Assembly: GCF_040548815.1 (NCBI RefSeq)
Contig: NZ_JBEPSM010000001.1
Span: 2,356,001 to 2,420,000, forward strand
Direction of reading: 5' to 3'
Origin: Kaistia defluvii
GTDB taxonomy: Bacteria; Pseudomonadota; Alphaproteobacteria; Rhizobiales; Kaistiaceae
Length of the DNA stretch: 64,000 bases
Part shown: positions 40,940 through 48,851 of the stretch, piece after piece
Layout: each line of letters opens with the position of its first letter
Position numbering within the stretch: position 1 is the stretch's first letter
Position numbers and translations under genes: made by a program
The notes under the pieces: generated by a model
Told to the model about the DNA's origin: nothing
What the model saw: the letters and a program-made list of their open reading frames with translations, nothing else
Databases searched by the model: none

Positions 40940-42943
40940 ATGCTCGGCAAGCTTTCCTGGGACGCGATCCCCTTCGACCAGCCGATCCCGCTGATCGCCT
41001 CCGGGCTCGTCATCGTCGTGGCGCTCGGCGTGCTCGCCTGGGTCGTGGTCAAGGGCCATGTCCCCTATCTCTGGCGCGAATGGATCACCTCCGTCGACCA
41101 CAAGCGGATTGGCGTCATGTACACGCTGATGGCGCTGGTCATGCTGCTGCGCGGCTTCGTCGACGCGCTGATGATGCGCACGCAACAGGCGGTCGCGTTC
41201 CAGTCGCAGGGCTATCTGCCCCCCGAGCACTACAACCAGATCTTCTCCGCGCATGGCACGATCATGATCTTCTTCGTGGCGATGCCGTTCGTGATCGGGC
41301 TGATGAACATCGTCGTCCCGTTGCAGCTCGGCGTGCGCGACGTTGCCTTTCCAACGCTGAATTCCGTCAGCTTTTGGCTCGCCGCTTCCGGCATGCTGCT
41401 GATCAACCTGTCGCTGGTGATCGGCGAATTCTCTCAGGCCGGCTGGCTCGCCTATCCGCCGCTTTCGGGCATCCAGTATTCCCCCGGCGTCGGCGTCGAT
41501 TATTACATCTGGGCGCTGCAGATATCTGGCGTCGGCACGCTGTTGACCGGCATCAACCTCGTCACGACGATCCTCAAGATGCGGGCGCCCGGTATGGGCT
41601 ATCTGCGCATGCCGATGTTCTGCTGGACGTCGCTCGCCTCCAACCTGCTCATCGTCGCGGCCTTTCCGGTCCTGACCGCGACCCTCGCCATGCTGGCGCT
41701 CGACCGCTACCTCGGCTTCCATTTCTTCACCAACGAAGCCGGCGGCAACGTCATGATGTATGTCAACTTGATCTGGATCTGGGGCCATCCGGAAGTCTAC
41801 ATCCTGATCCTGCCGGCTTTCGGGATCTTCTCCGAAGTGATCTCGACCTTCTCCAGCAAACCGTTGTTCGGCTACCGCTCGATGGTGCTGGCGACGATGT
41901 CGATCTGCGTGCTCTCGTTCCTCGTCTGGCTGCACCACTTCTTCACCATGGGCGCCGGCGCCAACGTCAATGCCGTGTTCGGCATCGCGACAATGATCAT
42001 CGCCGTCCCGACGGGGGTGAAGGTGTTCAACTGGCTCTTCACCATGTATGGCGGCCGCATCCGCTTCACCACGCCTGTGCTCTGGACGCTCGGCTTCATG
42101 GTCACCTTCGTCATCGGCGGCATGACGGGCGTGTTGATGGCGGTGCCGCCGGCCGATTTCCTGGTGCACAACAGCCTGTTCCTGGTGGCCCACTTCCACA
42201 ACGTCATCATTGGTGGCGTGCTGTTCGGCGCCTTCGCCGGCTACACCTACTGGTTCCCCAAGGTATTCGGCTTCACCCTCGACGAGAGGCTCGGCAAGCT
42301 CGCCTTCTGGCTCTGGGTCGTCGGCTTCTATCTCGCCTTCATGCCGCTCTACGTCGTCGGCCTGCTCGGCATGACCCGGCGGATGCAGCATTACGACGTG
42401 CCGGAATGGCGGCCCTGGCTGCTGCTGGCGGCGGTGGGCGCGCTGTGCATCCTGGCCGGCATCGTCGCCCAGGCGGCGCAGCTCTATGTCAGCATCCGCG
42501 ACCGCGAGAGGCTGCGCGACGTCTTCGGCGACCCATGGGACGGCCGCTCGCTGGAATGGGCGACGACCTCGCCGCCGCCGGTGTTCAATTTCGCCGTGCT
42601 GCCCAATGTCGAGGACGAGGAGCCCTATTGGGGCATCAAGCAGCGGGCTCTTGCCGCGCAGCGTCTCGTGCAGGAGCCCGACTATGAAGCGATCGAGATG
42701 CCGCGCAATTCGCCGACCGGCTTCGTCACAGCCTTCTTCACCACCCTCATGGGCTTCGCGCTGATCTGGCACATCTGGTGGATGGTGATCCTCGGCCTCG
42801 TCGGCGCCTTCGCCACCTTCGTCGTCTTCGCCTGGCGCGATGTCGATGAATACGAAATCCCGGCCGAGGAAGTGGCGCGGCTCGATCGCGAGCGCCGCCG
42901 CCTGCGCGAGGAAGCGCTGCCCACGCTGAGGCAACCGGCATGA
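40940..42943 (+). CDS. cyoB: Cytochrome bo3-type ubiquinol oxidase subunit I
   Basis: A 667-residue heme-copper oxidase core with about 15 helices. [14 protein letters not shown] carries a low-spin heme His; [12 protein letters not shown] has the CuB His and cross-linked Tyr; [10 protein letters not shown] gives the next two CuB His; HFHNVIIGG has the heme ligands. It reduces O2 to water and pumps protons using ubiquinol. It begins directly after cyoA and overlaps cyoC by four bases. Full length. Confidence 0.98.
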   Translation: MLGKLSWDAIPFDQPIPLIASGLVIVVALGVLAWVVVKGHVPYLWREWITSVDHKRIGVMYTLMALVMLLRGFVDALMMRTQQAVAFQSQGYLPPEHYNQIFSAHGTIMIFFVAMPFVIGLMNIVVPLQLGVRDVAFPTLNSVSFWLAASGMLLINLSLVIGEFSQAGWLAYPPLSGIQYSPGVGVDYYIWALQISGVGTLLTGINLVTTILKMRAPGMGYLRMPMFCWTSLASNLLIVAAFPVLTATLAMLALDRYLGFHFFTNEAGGNVMMYVNLIWIWGHPEVYILILPAFGIFSEVISTFSSKPLFGYRSMVLATMSICVLSFLVWLHHFFTMGAGANVNAVFGIATMIIAVPTGVKVFNWLFTMYGGRIRFTTPVLWTLGFMVTFVIGGMTGVLMAVPPADFLVHNSLFLVAHFHNVIIGGVLFGAFAGYTYWFPKVFGFTLDERLGKLAFWLWVVGFYLAFMPLYVVGLLGMTRRMQHYDVPEWRPWLLLAAVGALCILAGIVAQAAQLYVSIRDRERLRDVFGDPWDGRSLEWATTSPPPVFNFAVLPNVEDEEPYWGIKQRALAAQRLVQEPDYEAIEMPRNSPTGFVTAFFTTLMGFALIWHIWWMVILGLVGAFATFVVFAWRDVDEYEIPAEEVARLDRERRRLREEALPTLRQPA

Positions 42944-43632
42944 GCGATATCGCCGTCAGCCCCGACACAGACCCCTACCGGATGGGACACCAGCCACGCG
43001 CCAAGGGCCATGGGCATGGACACGGCCATCATGGCGGGGATGCCACCGGCCATGGCGAGGGCGGGCCGGCCTCGAAGCGCACCGTCGTCGCCTATGGATT
43101 CTGGATCTTCCTGCTCAGCGACATCATCATGTTCTCGGCCTTCTTCGCCACCTATGCGGTGCTGGTCGACGCAACCGCCGGCGGACCGAGCGGCCGGCAG
43201 CTGTTCGAACTGCCGCGCGTCGCGATCGAGACGGCCTGCCTGCTGGCATCGAGCTTCGCCTGCGGGCTGGCGATGATTGCCAGCCAGGTCCGCAACCACC
43301 TCTGGACCCAACTCGCTTTGCTCGCGACCGGCGTGCTCGGGCTCGTCTTTCTCGGTCTCGAACTGCAGGAATTCGCGATCATGATCGACCAGGGCGCCGG
43401 GCCGACGCGCAGCGCCTTCCTGTCGGCCTTCTTCGCGCTGGTCGGGTTGCACGGCCTGCATGTCTTCACCGGCCTGCTCTGGCTCGGCACGATGATGGCG
43501 CAGGTCGCGGTCAAGGGCTTCCATCCGCGCATCCTGCGCCGGCTGATGTGCTTCAGCCTGTTCTGGCATGCCCTCGACATCATCTGGGTCGCCCTCTTCA
43601 CGGTTGTCTACCTGATCGGAACGACATCATGA
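42940..43632 (+). CDS. cyoC: Cytochrome bo3-type ubiquinol oxidase subunit III
   Basis: A 230-residue subunit III with five helices (family core [54 protein letters not shown]). It has an unusual His/Gly-rich N-terminus ([11 protein letters not shown] around residues 23-33) that could bind metal. Overlaps cyoB and cyoD by four bases each (ATGA). Confidence 0.97.
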   Translation: MSDIAVSPDTDPYRMGHQPRAKGHGHGHGHHGGDATGHGEGGPASKRTVVAYGFWIFLLSDIIMFSAFFATYAVLVDATAGGPSGRQLFELPRVAIETACLLASSFACGLAMIASQVRNHLWTQLALLATGVLGLVFLGLELQEFAIMIDQGAGPTRSAFLSAFFALVGLHGLHVFTGLLWLGTMMAQVAVKGFHPRILRRLMCFSLFWHALDIIWVALFTVVYLIGTTS

Positions 43633-44018
43633 CCTCGCACCCCGTCGACCAGCATGACGTCGCACCGGGCGACGAGCAGATCTCGGAATCGATCGCCAGC
43701 GGTGTCCTGGGCTATCTGGTCGGTTTCGTGCTGGCGGTCATCCTGACGGCGATGTCGTTCTACGTCGCCAGTTCCGACCTGCTCTGGGGGCCGGGCATCG
43801 CCATGGGGCTTGTCGTGCTGGCGATCGCCCAGATGGGCGTGCATCTGGTGTTCTTCCTGCACATCACCACCTCGCCGGACAGCACCAACAATGTGCTGGC
43901 CCTGGCCTTTGGCGTGTTCATCGTCTTCCTGGTGCTGGCCGGCTCGCTCTGGATCATGGCGAACCTCAACCACAATCTGATGCCCGACCAGATGATGGAG
44001 CAGATGAAGAACATGTGA
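43629..44018 (+). CDS. cyoD: Cytochrome bo3-type ubiquinol oxidase subunit IV
   Basis: A 129-residue subunit IV with three helices (LGYLVGFVLAVILTAMSFYV, MGLVVLAIAQMGVHLVFFLHI, and FGVFIVFLVLAGSLWIMANLN). Start ATG at 43629 overlaps the cyoC stop. Ends with a Met-rich tail. No cyoE (heme O synthase) follows, so heme O must come from another locus. Confidence 0.96.
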   Translation: MTSHPVDQHDVAPGDEQISESIASGVLGYLVGFVLAVILTAMSFYVASSDLLWGPGIAMGLVVLAIAQMGVHLVFFLHITTSPDSTNNVLALAFGVFIVFLVLAGSLWIMANLNHNLMPDQMMEQMKNM

Positions 44019-44057
44019 GGTGCCGGACGCCGTTTCGGCGCTCGACCCGGCAGATCC

Positions 44058-44732
44058 TCAGCCGAGGTCGCGCGATACCGTCAGCCGGCCGTCTGCGTCG
44101 CTGGAGACCCGCAATCCCTCGTAATGGCTGACGCCGGGATGGCTGGAAGCGAGCGGTGCGGTGTGCGTCGCCTGGATCACCAGCACGCTGGCGCCAGCGC
44201 GCTCGCCGGCTTCGATGCCAGCCGGGGCATCCTCGAACACCAGGCAATCCGACGCCACGACGCCGAGCCGGCTGGCGGCGAGTAGATAGCAGTCCGGCTC
44301 GGGCTTGCCGATCGCCACATCGTCGGCGGTGACGAACACGGCCGGCGGCGTCAGGCCCGCGGCCTCAAGCCGGCGAAGGGCGAGGAGACGCGGCGCCGAG
44401 GTGACCAGCGCCCAGCGATCCGCCGGAAGCGCGCCGAGGAACGCCGCCGCGCCGCCAATCTCCCGCACGCCGTCGACGTCGTCGATCTCGGCCTGCAGGA
44501 TCCACTCCGCTTCAGCGTCGGCATCGACGCCCGGCAAGGCGAGTTGGCGTACCGTGTCGATGGCCCGCTTGCCGTGCAGCGTCGGCAGGAAGGCCGCGAC
44601 GTCGAGGCCATGCCGGCCGGCCCAATTCGACCAGACGCGCTCCGCCGCCTCGATCGAGGTCAACAGCGTCCCATCCATGTCGAACAGGAACGCCGCAAAG
44701 GAACGTCCGCCGAACAGCGCATCCGTCGTCAT
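44058..44732 (-). CDS. HAD-superfamily hydrolase, sugar-phosphatase/beta-phosphoglucomutase-like
   Basis: A 224-residue HAD enzyme: DMDGTLLTS nucleophile motif, helical cap, VTSAP motif II, IGKPEPDCYLLAA motif III and VFEDAPAGIEAG motif IV. The FEDAPAGI form is typical of YfbT/Gpp-type sugar and glycerol-phosphatases and beta-phosphoglucomutase relatives. It lies 97 bases downstream of the cupin gene on the same strand; a functional link is not evident. Convergent with cyoD. Confidence 0.9.
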   Translation of the reverse strand: MTTDALFGGRSFAAFLFDMDGTLLTSIEAAERVWSNWAGRHGLDVAAFLPTLHGKRAIDTVRQLALPGVDADAEAEWILQAEIDDVDGVREIGGAAAFLGALPADRWALVTSAPRLLALRRLEAAGLTPPAVFVTADDVAIGKPEPDCYLLAASRLGVVASDCLVFEDAPAGIEAGERAGASVLVIQATHTAPLASSHPGVSHYEGLRVSSDADGRLTVSRDLG

Positions 44733-44829
44733 GGAAAGCCTCTTGCTGATGGCGTGCGCAGGGGTCGCGGCAGCGCCGGAATGGGTCGCTGCGACCCTTA
44801 CCCGCCTTGCCGCCCGCTGTCAGCCCCGC

Positions 44830-45243
44830 CTATGCAGACCGCGACCCACAGCGCCGGTATTGCTCCTCGGTGACCGGCTCCATCCAGTCGACGACCTTGC
44901 CCTCGAAGACTTCCTGGATCGCGATATGGGCCATCGCCGTCGTCGGGCCTGCGCCATGCCAGTGCTTTTCGCCAGGCGGGAACCAGACCACATCGCCCGG
45001 AAAGATCTCTTCGACGGCGCCGCCGAGCCGCTGCGCCAGCCCCTTGCCGGACGTGACGATCAGGGTCTGGCCGAGCGGATGAGTGTGCCATGCCGTCCGC
45101 GCGCCGGGCTCGAAGGTGACGTTCGCCCCCTGCACGCGCGCCGGATCGAACCCGTTGAACAGCGGATCGATGCGAACGGTGCCGGTGAACCAGTCCGCAG
45201 GCCCCTTGCCGGATGCCTGGGTGCCAACTCGCCTGATTTCCAT
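44830..45243 (-). CDS. Cupin, Mn-dependent (R)-hydroxynitrile lyase (GtHNL)-like
   Basis: A 137-residue single-domain cupin. Motif 1 is [14 protein letters not shown] and motif 2 PGEKHWHG. The metal ligands His53, His55, Gln59 and His94 fall at exactly the positions I recall for the hydroxynitrile lyase of Granulicella tundricola, as do Ala40, Val42 and Gln110 of its pocket; the N-terminal [18 protein letters not shown] is also nearly the same. GtHNL cleaves and forms cyanohydrins. The ATG at 45241-45243 was chosen because it aligns with that start and has GTGAGGAC upstream; the open frame runs further. The physiological role is unknown and may not be cyanogenic. Confidence 0.85.
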   Translation of the reverse strand: MEIRRVGTQASGKGPADWFTGTVRIDPLFNGFDPARVQGANVTFEPGARTAWHTHPLGQTLIVTSGKGLAQRLGGAVEEIFPGDVVWFPPGEKHWHGAGPTTAMAHIAIQEVFEGKVVDWMEPVTEEQYRRCGSRSA

Positions 45244-45413
45244 TTCGCAGTCCTCACCCGGTTCGTTCCGATGACAAAGACATAGCGTGTTTTCGCACAA
45301 AGCGATGGCCGCTTCTCGGCCTGCCTGCGGCGCCGACAGAGCGGTGAGGTGGAACGCGAACAAGCTGCCGCCCCACGTTCGAAAATTTCCTCGCGCTCTC
45401 CTGTGATGTTGCC

Positions 45414-45438
45414 GGAACTCGCGAGGCGCGCTGTCGTT
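45414..45438 (+). promoter_or_regulatory. EcfG (general stress sigma factor)-type promoter for DUF2934-topoisomerase IB
   Basis: GGAAC at 45414-45418, 16 bases, CGTT at 45435-45438: an exact match to the alphaproteobacterial EcfG consensus. The first ATG is 43 bases beyond the -10 element. Confidence 0.65.
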
Positions 45439-45481
45439 GGAGCAATCACCGACCATCATCTCGATCAGCAAGGAGACAGCC

Positions 45482-45718
45482 ATGACGGCAATTTCAGAAC
45501 AGTCCATCCGGGCCGAAGCCGAGCGGATCTTCGAGGCGAAGGGTCGACCGATCTGGTCCCATCCGCTCGACTACTGGACGGAAGCGTCCAACCTCCTGGC
45601 CCGGGGCACGGCCCGCGAACAGAAGCGGGAGACCCGTCGCGCGATGATCGACTTTGGCGCTGCCGCGCCGCGTTCGGCCGGTCATATCCCGCGGGACCAT
45701 GATGCCGGACAGCTCTGA
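45482..45718 (+). CDS. Small DUF2934-family protein
   Basis: A 78-residue soluble protein. Residues 5-30 ([16 protein letters not shown]...HPLDYW) match the short DUF2934 motif found in many rhizobial stress-associated proteins; the rest is charged. The ATG at 45482 has AAGGAGAC just upstream. Function of the family is unknown. It overlaps the topoisomerase IB start, so the two are co-translated from the EcfG-type promoter. Confidence 0.82.
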   Translation: MTAISEQSIRAEAERIFEAKGRPIWSHPLDYWTEASNLLARGTAREQKRETRRAMIDFGAAAPRSAGHIPRDHDAGQL

Positions 45719-46739
45719 GCTCGAGGAAGCCGTAGCCGCGTCCGAGCCGCTGGAAGAGCTGAAGCGGGCGCGCGCCGAGGATCTTGGCATCCGACGGCGC
45801 CGCCGCGGTCGCGGCTTCTCCTATGTCGATCGCAAGGGACGGACGATCCGCGCCAAGGCTGCCTTGGAGCGGATCGCCAAGCTGGCCATCCCGCCCGCCT
45901 ATGAAGACGTCCGCATCTCGAGCGACCCGACCTCGCATCTGCAGGCAATCGGACGCGACGCGGCCGGGCGCTGGCAGCATCGCTATCACGAGAACTGGAC
46001 CGGCGTTCGCGAATCCCGAAAGATCGAGAGGCTGGCCCTTCTTCTCGACGTGCTGCCGAAGATCCGCGCCCGCGTCCGGGCCGACATGGCGCGCCGGAAG
46101 CTCGACCGCTCGAAGGCGCTCGCCTGCGCCGTCGCGATCCTCGACGAGACCCATATTCGCGTCGGCTGCGAGGCATATGTCTCGACCAGCGGTGCTCGCG
46201 GTGCGGCAACCTTGCTCAAGCGGCATTCCAGTCTCGGCAAGGAGCAGGTCCTGCTCTGCTTTCGCGGCAAGGGCGGCACGCAGTTCCGCTGTACGGTGCT
46301 GCATTCCCCGCTTGCTCGCGCGCTGAGCCGGATCGCCGAACTTCCGGGCCGCCGCCTCCTGCAATATCAGGATGCTTCCGGTGCGGTAAAGCTCATCCAT
46401 GCGCAGGAGATCAACGCCTATCTGAAGGAGATCTCCGGCGCCGAAATCACCGCGAAAGATCTCCGGATGCTGGCTGCCAACGCGCTCGCGGCGCAGGAAT
46501 TCGCCGCGATGGAGCCGGAGACGGTCGAGACGCGCCAGCGCCGGCAGATCGCTGCCGTCATGCGGAAAGTGGCGGAGCGCCTCGGCAATACCCCGGCCGT
46601 CACCCGCAAGAGCTACGTCCATTCCCGCATCGTCGAGGCCTTCGCCGCGGGCGGTCTCCCCGCCATCGTGAAGACCTGCCGGAGCGTCGGCCTGCGCAAG
46701 CGCAGCGAGAGCCTGGTGAAGCGCCTCATCGCCTCCTGA
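45699..46739 (+). CDS. DNA topoisomerase IB (poxvirus-type)
   Basis: A 346-residue type IB topoisomerase that relaxes supercoils through a 3'-phosphotyrosyl intermediate. N-terminal domain: RGFSYVDRKGRTIR, IPPAYEDV, IGRDAAGRWQHRYHENW; catalytic domain with the Arg/Lys residues and the nucleophile Tyr306 in TRKSYVHS. Two adjacent ATGs (45699, 45702) are possible starts, overlapping the DUF2934 gene by about 20 bases. No strong ribosome-binding site, consistent with translational coupling. Control by the upstream EcfG-type promoter suggests a stress role. Confidence 0.93.
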   Translation: MMPDSSELEEAVAASEPLEELKRARAEDLGIRRRRRGRGFSYVDRKGRTIRAKAALERIAKLAIPPAYEDVRISSDPTSHLQAIGRDAAGRWQHRYHENWTGVRESRKIERLALLLDVLPKIRARVRADMARRKLDRSKALACAVAILDETHIRVGCEAYVSTSGARGAATLLKRHSSLGKEQVLLCFRGKGGTQFRCTVLHSPLARALSRIAELPGRRLLQYQDASGAVKLIHAQEINAYLKEISGAEITAKDLRMLAANALAAQEFAAMEPETVETRQRRQIAAVMRKVAERLGNTPAVTRKSYVHSRIVEAFAAGGLPAIVKTCRSVGLRKRSESLVKRLIAS

Positions 46740-46769
46740 GCCGCCTCGAAAACCTTGTGCGTTCGCGCT

Positions 46770-46794
46770 GGAACCGGATCGAGGCGAAACCGTT
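46770..46794 (+). promoter_or_regulatory. EcfG-type promoter for MgtC-like/FAD oxidoreductase pair
   Basis: GGAAC at 46770-46774, 16 bases, CGTT at 46791-46794, an exact EcfG consensus match 34 bases before the MgtC-like ATG. Confidence 0.65.
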
Positions 46795-46828
46795 TAACGG
46801 CGGGCCAAAAGGAGGCATAGCGCCAGAC

Positions 46829-47296
46829 ATGGAAGAGTTCGCACAGCAGTTTGGCCAGAAGACCTGGCTGCCCTTCTCCGTCATCTCGGCCCGCCTGCTG
46901 CTGGCAGCCGTGCTCGGCGCCATCGTCGGTTTCGAAAGGGAATGGCGAAACCGCCCAGCCGGATTGCGCACGCATATCCTCATTTGCGTGAGTACGGCGG
47001 CCATCGCGATCATCGCCACCGAAATCACGCATCTGGGCGATTTCGGCGGCCAGGAAATCCGGATTGACCCGCTGCGCCTGGTCGAGGCCACCACGGCCGG
47101 CGTCGCCTTCCTGGCGGCGGGCCTGATCTTTTTCTCCAAGGGCGAAGTGCATGGCCTCACCACCGGGGCCGGCATGTGGCTCGCCGGCGCGGCCGGGCTC
47201 GCCGTAGGGCTGGGCTTCTGGCAGATCGCCTTGCTCTGCACGGTGATTGCCCTGGCGACCTTCGGCCTGCTGTCCTTTCTCCCCCGCGGCCGGTGA
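46829..47296 (+). CDS. MgtC/SapB-family membrane protein
   Basis: A 155-residue protein with four or five hydrophobic segments. SARLLLAAVLGAIVGFEREWRNRPAGLRTHILICVSTA is the MgtC signature region (residues about 20-56, seen in pieces), with the conserved Glu-Arg after the first helix. It lacks the C-terminal ACT-like domain of Salmonella MgtC. I chose the ATG at 46829 with GGAGG upstream. Relatives inhibit or protect the F-type ATPase and aid Mg2+ or acid stress survival; that role here is inferred. Six bases before the FAD oxidoreductase. Confidence 0.88.
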   Translation: MEEFAQQFGQKTWLPFSVISARLLLAAVLGAIVGFEREWRNRPAGLRTHILICVSTAAIAIIATEITHLGDFGGQEIRIDPLRLVEATTAGVAFLAAGLIFFSKGEVHGLTTGAGMWLAGAAGLAVGLGFWQIALLCTVIALATFGLLSFLPRGR

Positions 47297-47302
47297 GGGA
47301 TT

Positions 47303-48562
47303 GTGGCTGATCTCGACTTCGCAAGCCCATCCAGCAATTCCTCGATCCATCCGCTCCGCAACGGCTCCGGCCCATGGCAGCTTCACTGGCCGCAGAAGAT
47401 GCCGCTGCTGCGCGTGTCGGGGACAGTCAGCTGCGACGTGGTGGTCGTCGGCGCCGGCATAACCGGCGCCATGACGGCGGAAATCCTGACGCGGGCTGGC
47501 CATTCGGTGATCGTCGTCGACCGGGCGTTTCCCGGACGGGGTAGCACGGCGGCCAGCACCGCGATGCTGCTGTGGGAAATCGACACGCCCCTGGTAGAAC
47601 TGGCCGATCTCTACGGCTTCGAGAAGGCTTCCGCCGTCTACCAGCGCAGCCTTCTCGCGGTATCGGGCATCGCCGATATGGTCGAGCAACTTGCCCTGCC
47701 CTGCCAGTTTGCCCTGCGGCCCTCGCTCTATCTGGCGCCGGCCGGCGAAGGCGCCGGCGATCTGGCGCAAGAGCACGCGGCCCGCGCCCGGGCCGGGCTG
47801 CCTGGGGCTTTGCTCTCGCGCGAGGAACTGATCGGCGCCTTCGGCTTCGACAGGCCGGCGGCTCTCATCTCCCCGGGATCGGCCGAAGCCGATCCGGTTC
47901 TGCTTTCGCATGGCCTGCTTCAGACCGCGTTCCGGGGCGGCGCGCGGCTGGTTGCCGACGAGGCGGTTCGCTACGACTGGGACGACGACGCGGCCTATGT
48001 CGCGCTCGCCTCCGGCGCCTCGCTGCACGCCAAGAAGATCGTGCTGGCGACCGGCTATGACATGCCGGATTTCGTCCGCTCCGATTTGCACAGCATCGTG
48101 TCGACCTGGTGCGTCTCGACAGGCCCCGTGCCGCGCAATGCGATCTGGAATGACCGGGCGCTGCTCTGGGAGGCGGACGATCCCTATCTCTATGCCCGCC
48201 TGACCCAAACGGACGAGATCGTCGTGGGCGGCGAGGATGAGGTGATCGAGGACGCGGACGAGCGCGACAAGAAGATGGCCGAGAAGTCGGCAACCCTCGC
48301 CCGCCGGATGCGCGCTCTATGGCCCGATCGCGATTACACCTTCACCTCGTCCTGGACGGCCGCCTTCGGCCAGACGGAAGACGGGCTTCCCTTGATTGGC
48401 CCGGTGCCGGGCGCGCGCAATATCCTCGCAGCCTATGGCTATGGCGGCAACGGCATCACCTTCAGCTTCATGGCTTCGCGCATCATCGCTGAACTCGTCG
48501 CGGGCGCGCCGCGGCCGTGGTTCGACGATTTCGCGCTGGATCGCGGGCAGCCTTCAACTTGA
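47303..48562 (+). CDS. DAO-family FAD-dependent oxidoreductase
   Basis: A 419-residue flavoprotein. After a ~40-residue N-terminal segment (SIHPLRNGSGPW) comes the FAD Rossmann motif CDVVVVGAGITGAMTAEILTRAG (in pieces) and GRGSTAASTAMLLWEID; the C-terminus has the second FAD contact YGYGGNGITFSFMASRI. Start is a GTG at 47303, directly after the MgtC-like gene. Family members oxidise amino acids or amines; in this subgroup the substrate is unknown. No Rieske domain is present. Likely part of the EcfG-controlled pair. Confidence 0.87.
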   Translation: MADLDFASPSSNSSIHPLRNGSGPWQLHWPQKMPLLRVSGTVSCDVVVVGAGITGAMTAEILTRAGHSVIVVDRAFPGRGSTAASTAMLLWEIDTPLVELADLYGFEKASAVYQRSLLAVSGIADMVEQLALPCQFALRPSLYLAPAGEGAGDLAQEHAARARAGLPGALLSREELIGAFGFDRPAALISPGSAEADPVLLSHGLLQTAFRGGARLVADEAVRYDWDDDAAYVALASGASLHAKKIVLATGYDMPDFVRSDLHSIVSTWCVSTGPVPRNAIWNDRALLWEADDPYLYARLTQTDEIVVGGEDEVIEDADERDKKMAEKSATLARRMRALWPDRDYTFTSSWTAAFGQTEDGLPLIGPVPGARNILAAYGYGGNGITFSFMASRIIAELVAGAPRPWFDDFALDRGQPST

Positions 48563-48763
48563 TGAAAGATACGATCCCAGGAGCGCCAGCGATAGGTGCC
48601 GCGCGAGGATGGAACACCGGATGATTGTATAGATTGGAAGATCGGGAAGGCTGGCAGATGTTTCCGGGGAGGAATTTGGATCGCGTTGAGGGACATGCAC
48701 CAGCTCCGCAGCGACCCTCGACTATTCTCGCTTGCCGATGCAGCGTTCACGACCGGATGATGT

Positions 48764-48783
48764 CCTGTTTCATTTGAAACAGG
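48764..48783. promoter_or_regulatory. Perfect palindrome upstream of hybrid histidine kinase
   Basis: CCTGTTTCA-TT-TGAAACAGG, a 9-2-9 perfect inverted repeat 68 bases before the kinase ATG. It is either an operator or a short hairpin; no U-tract follows. The remaining 290-base gap shows nothing else I recognise. Confidence 0.45.
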
Positions 48784-48851
48784 GTGTCGATGCCCCTATA
48801 ACCGCTTGATCGCAAACGATTAGCCCGCGCAACTGGAAGAAGTTCACGGAT

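Noticed and set aside
40916..42934. 672-codon minus-strand open frame opposite cyoB
   Set aside because: Charged, repetitive translation (DDE, HRHQ runs) with no domain; cyoB on the other strand is unambiguous.
45351..45379. Another GGAAC...CGTT pair upstream of the EcfG-type site
   Set aside because: The spacer is 20 bases rather than 16-17, so it does not fit the EcfG consensus.
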